A DNA stretch of 55,050 bases from Oligoflexia bacterium (GTDB lineage Bacteria > Bdellovibrionota > UBA1018). Location of the stretch: assembly GCA_903881565.1 (NCBI GenBank), contig CAIRTR010000323.1, forward strand, positions 1 through 55,050. The letters run 5' to 3'. How positions within the stretch are numbered: the first letter of the stretch is position 1; each line of letters opens with the position of its first letter. Both the position numbers and the translations under genes were made by a program. The notes under the pieces are model-generated. The model was given only the letters and a program-made list of their open reading frames with translations. It did not search any database and had not been told where the DNA came from. Below, piece by piece: positions 1 through 9,565 of the stretch.

Positions 1-600
1 GGTATCTTCGTCGAGGCCTTCAATGCTGAGGCGGAAGGCAGTGGGTGAAACTATTCTTTGAACTTGGCCTGGGGCGCGCTCGACTTTTCCGGCCGCTATT
101 ATATCCTCCGTGAATGTAGGGGCGAATTTGATGCTCATAAAGGCAGGATCCTTTGAGCCACCCTCACAAGCGGGAAAGGTAACCTCCGTGATGACTGCCT
201 CGTGGAACTCCTTTACTATTTTGACCTTATAATCTAAGTCTGTCCCGATAATCTCGCCACTTTTGCGCATAGGTTTGCGATCAAATAAGCTCTTGATCCA
301 GTCGTAGAATGCAGGGCTCGTATCTGGACTGAGATCCAAGTTGAGCGTGATGTCTCCGTACTTGGGTTGGCCGATATGTTTTTTGGCTACACTGAAGTTG
401 TCTAGTGGTGGTTCAGTGATGACATCAGCTTTGACACTGCCGCCGTCGAAGCTTTGGACATACCCCGTTGACTTGCCATCTAGAGATATGGCGAAATGTC
501 CTACGGCGTAGCCGGTTTTAGCGGCCGAGGCGAGGTGGATACTGATTCCGCTGAATGCGAGGCCAATGATGATGAGAGGCAGATGTGATTTTTTTAGCAT
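1..600 (-). CDS. Exported phage-tail-tube-like (gp19-type) protein, partial
   Basis: Open reading frame entering from the left window edge; the start is ATG at 600 and the C-terminus lies outside. About 200 residues are visible. They begin with a signal-peptide-like stretch (MLKKSHLPLIIIGLAFSGIS) ending near HLASA. The body has the pattern of the T4 gp19 / phage tail tube family: FAISLDGKSTGY near the start, KYGDITLNLDLS followed by FYDWIKSLFD in the middle, then RKSGEIIGTD and AVITEVTFPACEGGSKD. The family forms hexameric tubes in contractile injection machines, normally without a signal peptide. The residues after about 180 (AFRLSIEGLDEDT) may be a linker into a further domain. The family call rests on remembered sequence pattern only; no other injection-system gene is visible in the window. 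Confidence 0.55.
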   Translation of the reverse strand, partial: MLKKSHLPLIIIGLAFSGISIHLASAAKTGYAVGHFAISLDGKSTGYVQSFDGGSVKADVITEPPLDNFSVAKKHIGQPKYGDITLNLDLSPDTSPAFYDWIKSLFDRKPMRKSGEIIGTDLDYKVKIVKEFHEAVITEVTFPACEGGSKDPAFMSIKFAPTFTEDIIAAGKVERAPGQVQRIVSPTAFRLSIEGLDEDT

Positions 601-796
601 GGCGGATTCCCCCGGGGTCAAAGTTTCAGAGCCCAAATGCTCTCAATTAGGGTAAGGGCAGTGCGCCCATTTACCAAGTGAAAAAAGGGGTGCCCTCGTG
701 GTGGCTTAGTGCTGGCCCAAAGGCGCAAGGGCTCACCGTCAATTAAATATCGCCCGGGGTCTTGTGAAGCGGAGCGTTCGGAAGCAGAGTTGAAGC

Positions 797-3670
797 ATGT
801 TTAATAAGATGACACGTTATCGAATCTTGATTTATCTTGGAATTTTTCTGACCGGCGCTACGGGTCTGATTTTTCAAGTGGCCTGGCAGCGGTACTTCGC
901 GTTTCTGTTAGGCAACGAGAGCCGCTCCGTGAGTTTGGTGATCGCGTTCTTTTTGTTTGGTTTGGCGACGGGATATCGATCTTGGGGAAAATTCACGGCG
1001 CGTGGCCGGACACGGGGTCAGCTCCTTGCGATCTACGGTCTCATTGAAGCAGCAATTGGCATCTATGCTCTGGCGTTTCCGTATTTGTTTGCGATAGCTC
1101 AGAGGGGGTTGAGAGCGATGGGCCCGGGATGGGTCTGGGACGCTGTGGCCTCTTTTGCCCTTCTTTTTGTGCCTACTTTTTTGATGGGCGCGACGATTCC
1201 GATTCTGACCCAAGTTGTGCCGGATCAAGAAGAAGAGGTCAATCGCTGCCACGCCTCCGTCTATGGCTGGAACAGCCTGGGCGCTTTTGCGGGCGCGCTT
1301 ATCGGGGGATTTGTGCTTATTCCGTGGCTGGGAATCCGAGGGGCGCTTGCGTGTGGAGCGGGGGTTAATCTTGTTGTGGGGATATTTTATGCCTGCAATC
1401 GTATCGAGGGGGAGGCCATTCGCCTGCAAGCGCGCGGAAAATCGCGCGAGGGTAGTGAAGCCACGCTCGATCTTGCGACTATCGGGGCATTGACCGTGAT
1501 GTCGGGTGCGGTATTGATTTCGGTTGAAGTGCTGGCCATGCGGTTGATCGGCCTCACTTCGGGAAGCAATGTCTACGTTTATCCCATGGGCGTGAGTGCT
1601 GCGATCCTGGGAATGGCTCTCGGGAGTTTGAGCTTGAATAAATCTTGGAAAAGCTCACAAGGAATCCGTCCCCTTTCACGCGCATTGATTCTCTCTCTGC
1701 TCGCGCTCTCCGCGCTTTTCTTAACCGCACCATTTTGGCCGTATTGGTTGAGCTGCATTCGAGTGAGTTTGACGACGATTTCGACGAACTTTCGGGTTTT
1801 TCAGGCGCTGACTTATGTTCTTGTCTTGGCGGTGCTGCTGCCGTTCTTTGTTACGGCTGGACGAATTCTTCCCCTGTCCTATTCGCTGATGAACAAAGAG
1901 GACGGCGATTACGGGCGGGCCAGTGGGTGGCTGTATCACCTCAATACCGTTGGCACGGTGCTGGGTGCGCTCATTCTGGGGCATTTTGGTTTGAATGTAT
2001 TTAGCCTGGAAGATCTGCTGAAGTTTGATCTTTTGATTCTGGGGGCCGTGGGTACGTGGGCGCTCTGGCGGGGCGAAAGTTACAAGGAGGCGGTGATCGT
2101 TGGCGTGTTGGCCGCAGGGGTGGCGCTTCTTGCGCCAGCCTGGAACCGCGAATCGCATGCGCAGGGGTTGTTTCGCATGAGGGATGCGCGCGACTTTCAT
2201 TTCAAGGGTTTCTTCTCGGTTCCTCAGATAACTCGCGATGTGATTTATCTGCGTGATGATCCCAATTCGACGGTGGCGGTCTCAGAGGCACCTGCGCCCG
2301 ACGGAACCAAAGCCTATTCTCTTATGACCAACGGCAAACCCGATGGGAATACGTTTAGTGGTGACTATAGCACCATGCTCTTGATGGGGGTGTTGCCTTA
2401 CCTTCACGCGCCTGATGCTTCGAATCTCAAGGCGGCGGTCATTGGATTAGGCACGGGGATCACGGCAGGAATTCTGGGGCGTTCAAAGGACGTGAGCGAA
2501 GTGACGGTGCTTGAGCTTTCGTCGGCGGTGATTGGCGCGGAGAAGTATTTTGAGCAGGCGAATTTTGAGCTCTCAAAAAATCCGCGAGTGCATATCGTGC
2601 AGGACGATGCCTTCAGGTATTTTGCGCGGGGGGGCGGGGAAGGTGGAAAAACCGCAAAGGAAGGGGGTCTCGACATTTTGGCCTCCGAGCCCAGCAATCC
2701 TTGGGTCGCGGGGGTTGATAATCTTTTTACGCGTGAGTTTTACGAGCTAGCCGCCGCTGCGCTGAAGCCCGAGGGGATACTCGTTCAATGGGTGCAGTTC
2801 TATGAGCTTTCGGAGCCGATTGTGCTCTCGATTCTTGAGAATGTGAAACGGGAGTTTCCTTATGTAAAACTTTATCAGGTCAGTCAGGGCGATACCGCGA
2901 TCATGGCTTCGCGAAAACCCTTCGATGGGGCGGCATTTTCGCGGCGATTTGCAGAGAATGAGGTGATGCGTGCCCTTAAGCGCGTGGCGATTGATGCGTT
3001 TGACGATATCAAGTTCCTTGAACTTTTTGATACTGAGGAGCTTTCCTGGCTTGCGAGCCGAAACACTTTAGGAACGCATTCGCTTGAAACTCCGCGATTA
3101 AACGAAGCCGCACGCATGCTTTTCTTGGGGACAGGGGTAGCGGTGAATCGGTTTTTTCCGGGAGAAGTATCGCGAATGGTGCGGTATCGGCAGGACAGAG
3201 AAGCAAACTTCAATCGATTGCTTGCCCGAAATATCGGAGGCAAGCCCAGTTGTGTTGATCGCCTGCTTCCGCCTTCGGTTTATTGCGATCGCTTCGATAC
3301 GTTCATGAGTGCGAGCGCGAAACTTCGGGGCGCGGGGTTTGCGGAGGCAACAGAAGGGCAAATCCTTGGGGCGTATCGAGTACTGCGCGAGGAGGGTTTG
3401 CTTGCGGCGGATGCGGGGCTTCTAGCGCGAGTGGAAAGGCGATTGCTCGCACAAGGAACAAGCATGGGGTCATTCGGGAAAGAGGCCGTGGTGAGCTATT
3501 TTGAAGAACTTGCGCGCGATGGAGCTTGGGATCGCGCCTCTGCATCGCTTGAGCGCTTTAAGATGGCAGGGACGCTGAAGCCTGAAACGATTGCGAGTCT
3601 TGCGCGTGCGATTGCGGTGGCGCAGCTTTCGGTGGATCAGTTTTTTTCGGCGTATCGTTTAAGTAAGTGA
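797..3670 (+). CDS. Fused MFS-like membrane domain / spermidine synthase-like protein
   Basis: 957 residues. Residues 1 to about 450 are a chain of hydrophobic helices with short polar loops, starting in ATGLIFQVAWQRYFAFLLG, typical of the membrane half of fused spermidine synthases. Residues about 480-720 form a spermidine-synthase-type Rossmann domain: the AdoMet/decarboxy-AdoMet loop VIGLGTGITAG lies near 546-556, and the acidic loop SEPSNPWVAGVDNLFT near 630. The last 230 residues are a helical extension of unknown role. The family transfers aminopropyl groups or acts as a methyltransferase-like enzyme; the true substrate is unknown, and no speA/speD-type gene is nearby. ATG 797 is used because the first membrane helix follows directly. 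It is transcribed alone, divergent from the tail-tube-like gene. Confidence 0.8.
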   Translation: MFNKMTRYRILIYLGIFLTGATGLIFQVAWQRYFAFLLGNESRSVSLVIAFFLFGLATGYRSWGKFTARGRTRGQLLAIYGLIEAAIGIYALAFPYLFAIAQRGLRAMGPGWVWDAVASFALLFVPTFLMGATIPILTQVVPDQEEEVNRCHASVYGWNSLGAFAGALIGGFVLIPWLGIRGALACGAGVNLVVGIFYACNRIEGEAIRLQARGKSREGSEATLDLATIGALTVMSGAVLISVEVLAMRLIGLTSGSNVYVYPMGVSAAILGMALGSLSLNKSWKSSQGIRPLSRALILSLLALSALFLTAPFWPYWLSCIRVSLTTISTNFRVFQALTYVLVLAVLLPFFVTAGRILPLSYSLMNKEDGDYGRASGWLYHLNTVGTVLGALILGHFGLNVFSLEDLLKFDLLILGAVGTWALWRGESYKEAVIVGVLAAGVALLAPAWNRESHAQGLFRMRDARDFHFKGFFSVPQITRDVIYLRDDPNSTVAVSEAPAPDGTKAYSLMTNGKPDGNTFSGDYSTMLLMGVLPYLHAPDASNLKAAVIGLGTGITAGILGRSKDVSEVTVLELSSAVIGAEKYFEQANFELSKNPRVHIVQDDAFRYFARGGGEGGKTAKEGGLDILASEPSNPWVAGVDNLFTREFYELAAAALKPEGILVQWVQFYELSEPIVLSILENVKREFPYVKLYQVSQGDTAIMASRKPFDGAAFSRRFAENEVMRALKRVAIDAFDDIKFLELFDTEELSWLASRNTLGTHSLETPRLNEAARMLFLGTGVAVNRFFPGEVSRMVRYRQDREANFNRLLARNIGGKPSCVDRLLPPSVYCDRFDTFMSASAKLRGAGFAEATEGQILGAYRVLREEGLLAADAGLLARVERRLLAQGTSMGSFGKEAVVSYFEELARDGAWDRASASLERFKMAGTLKPETIASLARAIAVAQLSVDQFFSAYRLSK

Positions 3671-3701
3671 GGTTCGTGGGGCGAGTGGGTTTTTGAGGGG
3701 G

Positions 3702-3773
3702 AACAAACGGATTGGTTAACCAAAAAGGACTAGGGGGGGTAGGGGGGATTTGGAGCTAACCAATCCGTTTGTT
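3702..3773. repeat. 17-bp perfect inverted repeat with G-rich spacer
   Basis: The arm AACAAACGGATTGGTTA (3702-3718) is matched perfectly by its reverse complement at 3757-3773. The 38-base spacer holds two long G tracts (seven Gs, TA, six Gs) and further GG pairs. It lies 31 bases after the stop of the spermidine-synthase-like gene, so it could be an unusual transcription terminator, but there is no clear T run. The long spacer and G tracts also fit a small insertion remnant or a G-quadruplex-forming element. Confidence 0.7.
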
Positions 3774-4250
3774 GTCTCTATCTATTGCAGCGGGTGTGCC
3801 AGAGGTCTTTTTTAAATTATTGGTGAGTTGTTTTGGTCGTTTAACCCTTTTTTCTAATGTGCGCCGACGTCTGCGATGTGTTTATGCTTTGGACGATGTG
3901 GGGTTTGTGTCTATCGTTTGGTTAGGAAGTTGGATTTCAAAGTTGTCCTAAATCGGGGAGTTACGGATGAAGTGTCAACGTATTGGTCACTTTTGAAGTG
4001 AGTGGTCGGGCGCATTTTTGAGAGCCAAGGTAGTAAATGCAGTTTCCCAAGAGAAGGCCACGCATCAGCAAAAGTTCGATGTCTTTTGCAAGCAAGTGTT
4101 TCGAGGGAAACAACTGTGGACCCAAGGGCGGCGGATCTAGCGCGTAAACTTGTAAGGCGTTTTGAGGTGAGGCTTGTGAGGTTCTCTGTGCGATTCAACT
4201 GAATTGATTTCTCGAAAAACTCAGAAAAAAATTTGGTTTTTGTAATTTCC
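3774..4250. other. Gene-poor stretch
   Basis: No convincing gene. Several short open frames overlap one another on both strands and none has a good ribosome-binding site. The most protein-like is a 47-codon open stretch on the + strand at 3997-4140 that reads EKATHQQKFDVFCKQVFRGK before a stop; it could be the tail of a decayed gene, but I cannot assign it to a family. Confidence 0.4.
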
Positions 4251-4446
4251 CATTGACAACAAATTCACGGTTTTCTTTGTGTGGGTTAGGTCCAGCGTTT
4301 GTCCGCCTTGCAACAGGGTTCAGTGGCCCGCCTAAAGGTAGGTTCGAATTCGCGCGGAGTCCTTCGCGCTATGCTTTGATTCAGCTGTTCTAAAGGCATC
4401 GTAGAGCGTATAAAGAGATGCGATTTTCCCGTGTTATGCAAGGTGA
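4251..4446 (+). promoter_or_regulatory. Conserved 196-bp leader of the HNH gene family, copy 1
   Basis: CATTGACAA at 4251-4259 lies 196 bases before the start codon at 4447. The same word lies 196 bases before the start of the second family copy at 18220. Short matching blocks continue between the two leaders, with the best match just before the gene (TTTTCCCGTG-TATGCA). TTGACA could be a -35 element; I see no good -10 box at the right distance. The conserved length suggests the leader belongs to the repeated unit. Confidence 0.45.
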
Positions 4447-5413
4447 ATGAAAAATCAAATTCAAAGTGGTTTATCGGCCCAAGAAATTACAAGGAGTATT
4501 TCGGATGAAAACCTCTTATCCCAGATTCGGCGCCTTGCTGCAGAAGAGCGTAAGTTAACGACGCAGACTCTATGCAGGACTTGGCTTTGACTCGCTCTTT
4601 GCATACGCCGTCAAGGAACTTGGTTATTCTGAAGCCAGTGCTTCGCGCCGGATAAATTCGATGAGGTTACTTAAAGAAGTCCCTAGTGCCGCTGCCTCAA
4701 TTAGAACTGGCGCGCTGAATCTATCGACCGTGAGTACGGTGCAGTGCTTTTTAAAGCGCGAGGAGCGGGACAAAGGGAAAATCTACTCTTCCGATGAAAA
4801 GCGTGAACTTCTAGATAAGATGGAGAATCTCTCGGTTCGTGAATGTGAGAAGATCTTGTTTCAAGTTTCGCCGGGATCGGCCAAGTCGAAAGAAACGAGC
4901 AAAGCGATTTCGAATAATGAGACTGAACTTAGGGTCGTCGTGTCGGATGAGTTGATGAAGAAGTTTGAGAAAATCAAAGGCCTGGTGGCCCATTCTTACC
5001 CAAAGTTGAGTATGGCGCAGCTTGATCCAGATCGAAAAAATGAGCGTCGCAAGAAGCGTAAAGAGAGCAAAGACGAAAAAGCTGCTGATGCGGATACTAC
5101 CCCTCAAACACATTCGACTCCGGCGCCGGAGTCAGGTTTATCGCTAAAGCAGAGTCCAAGGTATATTCCCGCAGCTATCAGGTCTGAGGTGTGGGCGCGC
5201 GATAAAGGTAAATGTACTTTCGTTTCCCTTGAAACAGGTAAGAGATGCGAATCAAGGCATGGGCTGCAATACGACCACAAGATACCCCTCGCTTTGGGAG
5301 GGCAAACTGAACTGTCGAACCTAAGAATCTTATGTTCTCGTCATAACTCTTGGGAAGCGATTCAGAAGATCGGTCATGCGACGATGAAGAGATATATTCC
5401 GAATTTAGGATGA
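4447..5413 (+). pseudogene. HNH endonuclease, frameshifted copy 1
   Basis: Translation from ATG 4447 gives SISDENLLSQIRRLAAEERK and then runs into a stop. Compared with copy 2 at 18220, about 35 bases are missing after ACGACGCAG, which shifts the frame. The original frame resumes before 4661 with RRINSMRLLKEVPSAA and continues to the end. A second, in-frame loss removes the FELLADR segment after LSMAQL. The C-terminal HNH domain is intact: RYIPAAIRSEVWARDKGKC, then YDHKIPLALGG and NLRILCSRHN, giving the D-H / N / H metal-binding core and CxxC-like cysteines. Such proteins cut or nick DNA. A 250-residue protein could still start at ATG 4661, but the N-terminal part would be lost. Confidence 0.8.
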
Positions 5414-5473
5414 TCGCGGTCTATTTGTCCGTGTCGCATGTCCTCGACTTATATGAACCGTAAATAGCTGCTT

Positions 5474-5490
5474 ATCTTTGGATCAAAGAT
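5474..5490. promoter_or_regulatory. Palindrome upstream of outer-membrane protein gene
   Basis: ATCTTTG-GAT-CAAAGAT is a perfect 7-bp palindrome with a 3-base centre, about 185 bases before the start at 5674. It could be a regulator-binding site, but it is isolated and no matching site was seen elsewhere. Confidence 0.25.
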
Positions 5491-5673
5491 TGCGCTCATA
5501 GTTACATTCGTAATTACATACACTTACTGTCATTAAAGGCCCCTTGTAAGTCGAAACTCGCCGCCCAAACTCGAAAAATACTGCACAGCGTTAAAATAGT
5601 TCTAGGCAAGCGCCACTATCTCTGATACAAAGCGTCACGAATGGTACTCGGGTAAACCTGAAGGAGCAAATTT

Positions 5674-7113
5674 ATGACGATCAAAAAATCTAATTTCCGC
5701 ATGACAGGCTTAAGTGATGTGAGAGTTCTCGTGCTGTGTGCGATGGTTCTTGGCTTGGTGGCTGCAAAGGCCCGAGCTGAGCTGGTTTACGAAAACGAAC
5801 CTCAACGTCAGGCTGCAGTCGCGGCGCGCGTCGATGATCGCGAAGCCACACGCCAGGTGCTCACAAACTCTGAGCGCGCTCAGACGGTCAGAGCCGTTGC
5901 GCCTCCAACCGTGATTCAGGTTCAGGCTCCAACGCCGGTGTATCAGCAGCAAATCGCACAGCCCGCACCTCAGCAGGCTCCGGCTCCCGTTTACATTGCC
6001 GCTGCACCGACGCAACAGCCTGCTCCCCAGGTTCAATACGTCGAAGCTCCCGCCGTCGAAGGAACTCATGCGACGGCCTCAGAGCTAACTCGCCGCTCAC
6101 GGGTGAGAGAAGAATTGCGGAACGAAGATATTTTGTCACAGCGTCTTGAAGAGCTGCGCTTGAAAGAAGAAAAACAACGCACGGATTATTTGCTAGGACT
6201 TAAGGGGCAGGAACTCCAAAAAGAAGTGCCTGCTAATAACATCGCTCCAGAACCCCCAAAGGTTGAAGTGATCGCGGCTCCTTTAACGGAGCAGCGTTTG
6301 GCGGATAAGATGAACCCCCCTGCACCCGCACTAGCATCTGATGGGGCTTTGAACGCAAGCACGGCAAGCGCAAAAGATGGAGATAAACTTCAGATCAGCA
6401 TTCGCCCTCGTTTTGGTTTATTGAATATGCTGGGCAGCTCGACTTATACAGTAAGTCCACGATTTGCTACGGGTGCCGCTGTTGGTTTAGGGTTGGCAGA
6501 TAATCTTGCGATTGAAGCGGGTTTTACCTATGCCGAAATGGGCGTTACCATGAACAGTACGAACCCTTATGTCATCGCTTATCAGACCTGGTCCAACAGC
6601 ATGGGCAATACGAGCTCTTTTGAAAACGCAGCGATGAAGCAAAACGTTTTTGATGTCTCCATCAAGTATTATCTGGCCAATGCAGAGGCGCGCCTGCGCC
6701 CTTATGTAGGAGCCGGCGGCGCCTATAGTTTGGGTTACATCAATTATGACTCTAAAATTCTGGATTATATGGCGCGCTCTGGCTACGGAACGATGGCGGG
6801 GGATTACCAACTCTCCTCGTACCTGGGAATGCTTTCTGCCGGAATGGATGTCCGAATCACCAAGAACCTCTCCATCGGCGCGGATGCAAAGTACTATAAA
6901 GTTCTCTCATCTCGTCAGAGTCAGTCGGCTACCGCTTCGACAACGGGTGCACAATATGGGGCGTATTCAGGCTATAGCTACTATCCCGGCTATTATGCCG
7001 CGAATCCCTATGCGAGCGCACTTTCTCCAGATGTGGATAAGCAAAATCTGAGCTCTTCATTCTCTCAGATGAGCTTCTACAGCATCATGGCGGCGATGAG
7101 CTTCACTTTCTAA
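5674..7113 (+). CDS. Exported protein with Pro/Gln/Ala-rich linker and C-terminal outer-membrane beta-barrel
   Basis: 479 residues. AAGGAG sits 8 bases before ATG 5674. An extended signal peptide ends around AAKARA-EL. Residues about 75-130 are rich in Pro, Gln, Ala and Val (APAPVYIAAAPTQQPAPQ), resembling a periplasm-spanning or peptidoglycan-facing linker; residues 135-185 are charged and probably helical. From about 240 to the end, alternating strands (IRPRFGLLNMLGSSTYTVSP, RPYVGAGGAYSLGYINYD) and a final aromatic residue (MSFTF) indicate an 8-stranded OmpA/opacity-type barrel. A Tyr/Gly/Ser-rich loop (YSGYSYYPGYYAANPY) would be exposed at the surface. The function is unknown; structural role or surface contact is plausible. 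It is monocistronic. Confidence 0.7.
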   Translation: MTIKKSNFRMTGLSDVRVLVLCAMVLGLVAAKARAELVYENEPQRQAAVAARVDDREATRQVLTNSERAQTVRAVAPPTVIQVQAPTPVYQQQIAQPAPQQAPAPVYIAAAPTQQPAPQVQYVEAPAVEGTHATASELTRRSRVREELRNEDILSQRLEELRLKEEKQRTDYLLGLKGQELQKEVPANNIAPEPPKVEVIAAPLTEQRLADKMNPPAPALASDGALNASTASAKDGDKLQISIRPRFGLLNMLGSSTYTVSPRFATGAAVGLGLADNLAIEAGFTYAEMGVTMNSTNPYVIAYQTWSNSMGNTSSFENAAMKQNVFDVSIKYYLANAEARLRPYVGAGGAYSLGYINYDSKILDYMARSGYGTMAGDYQLSSYLGMLSAGMDVRITKNLSIGADAKYYKVLSSRQSQSATASTTGAQYGAYSGYSYYPGYYAANPYASALSPDVDKQNLSSSFSQMSFYSIMAAMSFTF

Positions 7114-7193
7114 AAAGTTTTTGGGGCCGCGCCGCTTCATTCGAACGCTCAAGCGTAAGAAAGAAGGTGGTGCGGACGGGTCCTCTGGGTTGG

Positions 7194-7268
7194 AAAAAGC
7201 TGTAAGCCTACCAATAACGCTTCACTCTTGCTATGTGCAGAATGACGCGGGCGGGCTTACAGCTTTTT
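7194..7268 (+). terminator. Possible terminator with 15-bp perfect stem
   Basis: AAAAAGCTGTAAGCC (7194-7208) pairs perfectly with GGCTTACAGCTTTTT (7254-7268), followed by TCTT. The arm carries A and T runs on both sides, so it could stop transcription in both directions. The 45-base loop is long for an intrinsic terminator. Confidence 0.5.
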
Positions 7269-7309
7269 TCTTATTTGGCGTGTGCTGCTTCCGCTGATAT
7301 GCTGCGCAC

Positions 7310-9562
7310 ATGGAAACCCAAAATTTACCCAAGAACATACAAAGTCTCGACATCTTCAAACTTCAAGAAATCTCCCCGAGTGGTTCCCCGAGTGGTTCAA
7401 AGATATGGAAACTCGTCTTTGATCTCCCCGGCGAGAAGGTCAATAAATTAGGGAAAAAGGCGCTCGAGCAGTTTACCGCGCTTTTGCCTCATCTTGAAAT
7501 CCTCGCAAAAGAAGGCAAAATCGATGCCTTGGTCATGCTCTCGGGCAAACCCACGGGATTCATCGCAGGAGCCGACATCACCATGGTTCAGGGTGTGAAG
7601 GATGCCTCCGAAGCTGAAGCCCTTTCGCGCGCCGGCCAGGCCCTTTTAAGCCGCTGGGAAGACCTGCCGTTTCCAACAGTCATGGGTGTGCATGGCGCGG
7701 CCTTAGGTGGAGGACTTGAATTTTGCTTAGCCAGTACCGCGATTGTGGCGTCCAATGATTCTTCGACGAAGTTGGGGCTGCCCGAGGTGATGTTAGGATT
7801 TATTCCGGGTACGGGTGGATGTCTAAGAATGCCCAGCAAGGTCGGGCTTGCCACTGCTTTGGACATGATTCTGACTGGAAAATCGCTCTCAGGCGAGCGC
7901 GCATTTAGGGGGGGGCTTGTTGAGGCCTGCCTTCCAAAGGAAAACTTTGAAGAAGCCGTGTTGCATTGGACAAAAGTGAACTTAGATGCTTTGCGCTCTG
8001 GAAAACGCCTGGCAAAAGAACCAAAACTAGGTGGAATGGGGGGCCCCATCGGCAGCCTCATGGAGAAAAACTCCATTGGTCGTAAGGTGATCTTCAAAAA
8101 AGCCCGCCAAGGGGTGCTCTCCAAAACGCGTGGCAAATATCCGGCGCCTCTTGAGGCCTTGGATGTGATGGAAGCCGCCGATGCGGCCTATGAGCGGGTA
8201 TTTAAGGGCGCGGCCCGCGATCAAGTGATGGCTCGTGAAGCTAAAGGTTTTGGCAAAGTCGTCGCAACGGATGTTTCCAAAAATCTCGTTCGATTGTTTT
8301 TCATGATGGAAGACATCAAAAAAGCCACGGGCCTCCCACCCGGGGTGAAGGTGCAGGCTCAAGAGATCAAAGGCGCCGCTGTCTTGGGCGCGGGCGTCAT
8401 GGGCGGCGGTATCGCGCAACTTTTTGCCGACAAGGGCGTGGTGACCCGACTCAAGGATCTTAATAGCAAAGCCTTGACTTTGGGCGTGCAAGCCGCAGGC
8501 AAAATATTCATGAAATCCGTTCATCGCAAGAAAATCACGAAGCGCCAGTTTCAGCAGAAAATGAATTTGATTGCGCCGGTATTGGATTATACCGGGTTTC
8601 GCGGCACGAATCTCGTCGTTGAAGCCATTGTTGAAAATATGGAAATCAAGCAGAACGTGCTCACAGAGCTTGAGACGCAGGTGAGTGAGACGTGCGTGAT
8701 TGCGACGAACACTTCTTCTTTGTCAGTCACCAAGATGGCAAGCCCGCTTGCGCACCCCGAGCGTTTCGTGGGGATGCACTTTTTCAATCCTGTCAGTCGC
8801 ATGCCCTTGATCGAAGTGATTCGCGGCGAGAAGACTTCGGACGAAGCGGTGACGACCACGTTTCAGTTTTGCAAGAAAATCGGCAAAACGCCGATTGTCG
8901 TAAAAGATGCTCCAGGCTTCTTGGTGAATCGCCTCCTGATGCCTTATCTTAACGAAGCGACTTATCTCGTGATGGAAGGTGTGCCGATTCCGGAGTTGGA
9001 TGAGATCCTGTTGGATTTTGGTATGCCCATGGGCCCGATGGAACTAATCGACGAAGTCGGGGTCGATGTCGGTGAAAAAGTCGCGCACATTCTGCATGAG
9101 GGTTTTGGCGAGCGCATGACTCCTGCGCCCAATAACGGCAAGATCGTTGCGGCTGGCCGTTTGGGTAAGAAAAACGGCAAAGGCCTTTATGTCTACGATA
9201 AATCAGGTCGGAACAAAGAACTGGATCCAAAGATCTATGAGATTTTGGGGGTCACGCCTAAATCCGGAACCGTTTCAAAACAAGAAATCCTGGACCGTTG
9301 CATCTTGCCGATGATCAACGAGGCGGCGCGGTGCCTGGATGAAGGGGTTGTGGCAACCGCCGCAGAAGTGGATCTGGGGATGATCATGGGTACGGGGTTT
9401 CCGCCATTTAGAGGAGGCTTGCTCCGTTACGCGGATTCATTGGGCATGCAGGAGATCCTGGATCGGCTTAAGAAACTCAGCAATCGTTTTGGTGCCCGTT
9501 ATGATGCGGCCCCGGGGCTGCTGCGGCGTTTTGAGCTGAAACAAGGGTTTTACAGTAACTAA
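7310..9562 (+). CDS. fadJ: 3-hydroxyacyl-CoA dehydrogenase / enoyl-CoA hydratase (FadJ/FadB type)
   Basis: 750 residues, normal length for the trifunctional alpha subunit of fatty-acid beta-oxidation. The N-terminal crotonase domain has GADITMV near 88, the oxyanion region GAALGGGLEF with Glu137, and LGLPEVMLGFIPGTGG with Glu159, matching the two catalytic glutamates. The NAD-binding domain starts at LGAGVMGGGIAQ (about 359), the dehydrogenase signature is GMHFFNPVSRMPLIEV with catalytic His490, and the C-terminal dimer domain starts at DAPGFLVNRLLMPYLNEA. It hydrates enoyl-CoA and oxidises the 3-hydroxyacyl-CoA product. No thiolase (fadI/fadA) is adjacent. A 12-base tandem duplication near the start codes for the SGSPSGS residues. 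The start ATG has only a weak ribosome-binding site. Three bases separate its stop from the next gene. Confidence 0.9.
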   Translation: METQNLPKNIQSLDIFKLQEISPSGSPSGSKIWKLVFDLPGEKVNKLGKKALEQFTALLPHLEILAKEGKIDALVMLSGKPTGFIAGADITMVQGVKDASEAEALSRAGQALLSRWEDLPFPTVMGVHGAALGGGLEFCLASTAIVASNDSSTKLGLPEVMLGFIPGTGGCLRMPSKVGLATALDMILTGKSLSGERAFRGGLVEACLPKENFEEAVLHWTKVNLDALRSGKRLAKEPKLGGMGGPIGSLMEKNSIGRKVIFKKARQGVLSKTRGKYPAPLEALDVMEAADAAYERVFKGAARDQVMAREAKGFGKVVATDVSKNLVRLFFMMEDIKKATGLPPGVKVQAQEIKGAAVLGAGVMGGGIAQLFADKGVVTRLKDLNSKALTLGVQAAGKIFMKSVHRKKITKRQFQQKMNLIAPVLDYTGFRGTNLVVEAIVENMEIKQNVLTELETQVSETCVIATNTSSLSVTKMASPLAHPERFVGMHFFNPVSRMPLIEVIRGEKTSDEAVTTTFQFCKKIGKTPIVVKDAPGFLVNRLLMPYLNEATYLVMEGVPIPELDEILLDFGMPMGPMELIDEVGVDVGEKVAHILHEGFGERMTPAPNNGKIVAAGRLGKKNGKGLYVYDKSGRNKELDPKIYEILGVTPKSGTVSKQEILDRCILPMINEAARCLDEGVVATAAEVDLGMIMGTGFPPFRGGLLRYADSLGMQEILDRLKKLSNRFGARYDAAPGLLRRFELKQGFYSN

Positions 9563-9565
9563 ATC

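Noticed and set aside
3997-4140. 47-codon protein-like frame
   Set aside because: No start codon with a ribosome-binding site and no recognisable family; kept only as a note in the gene-poor stretch.
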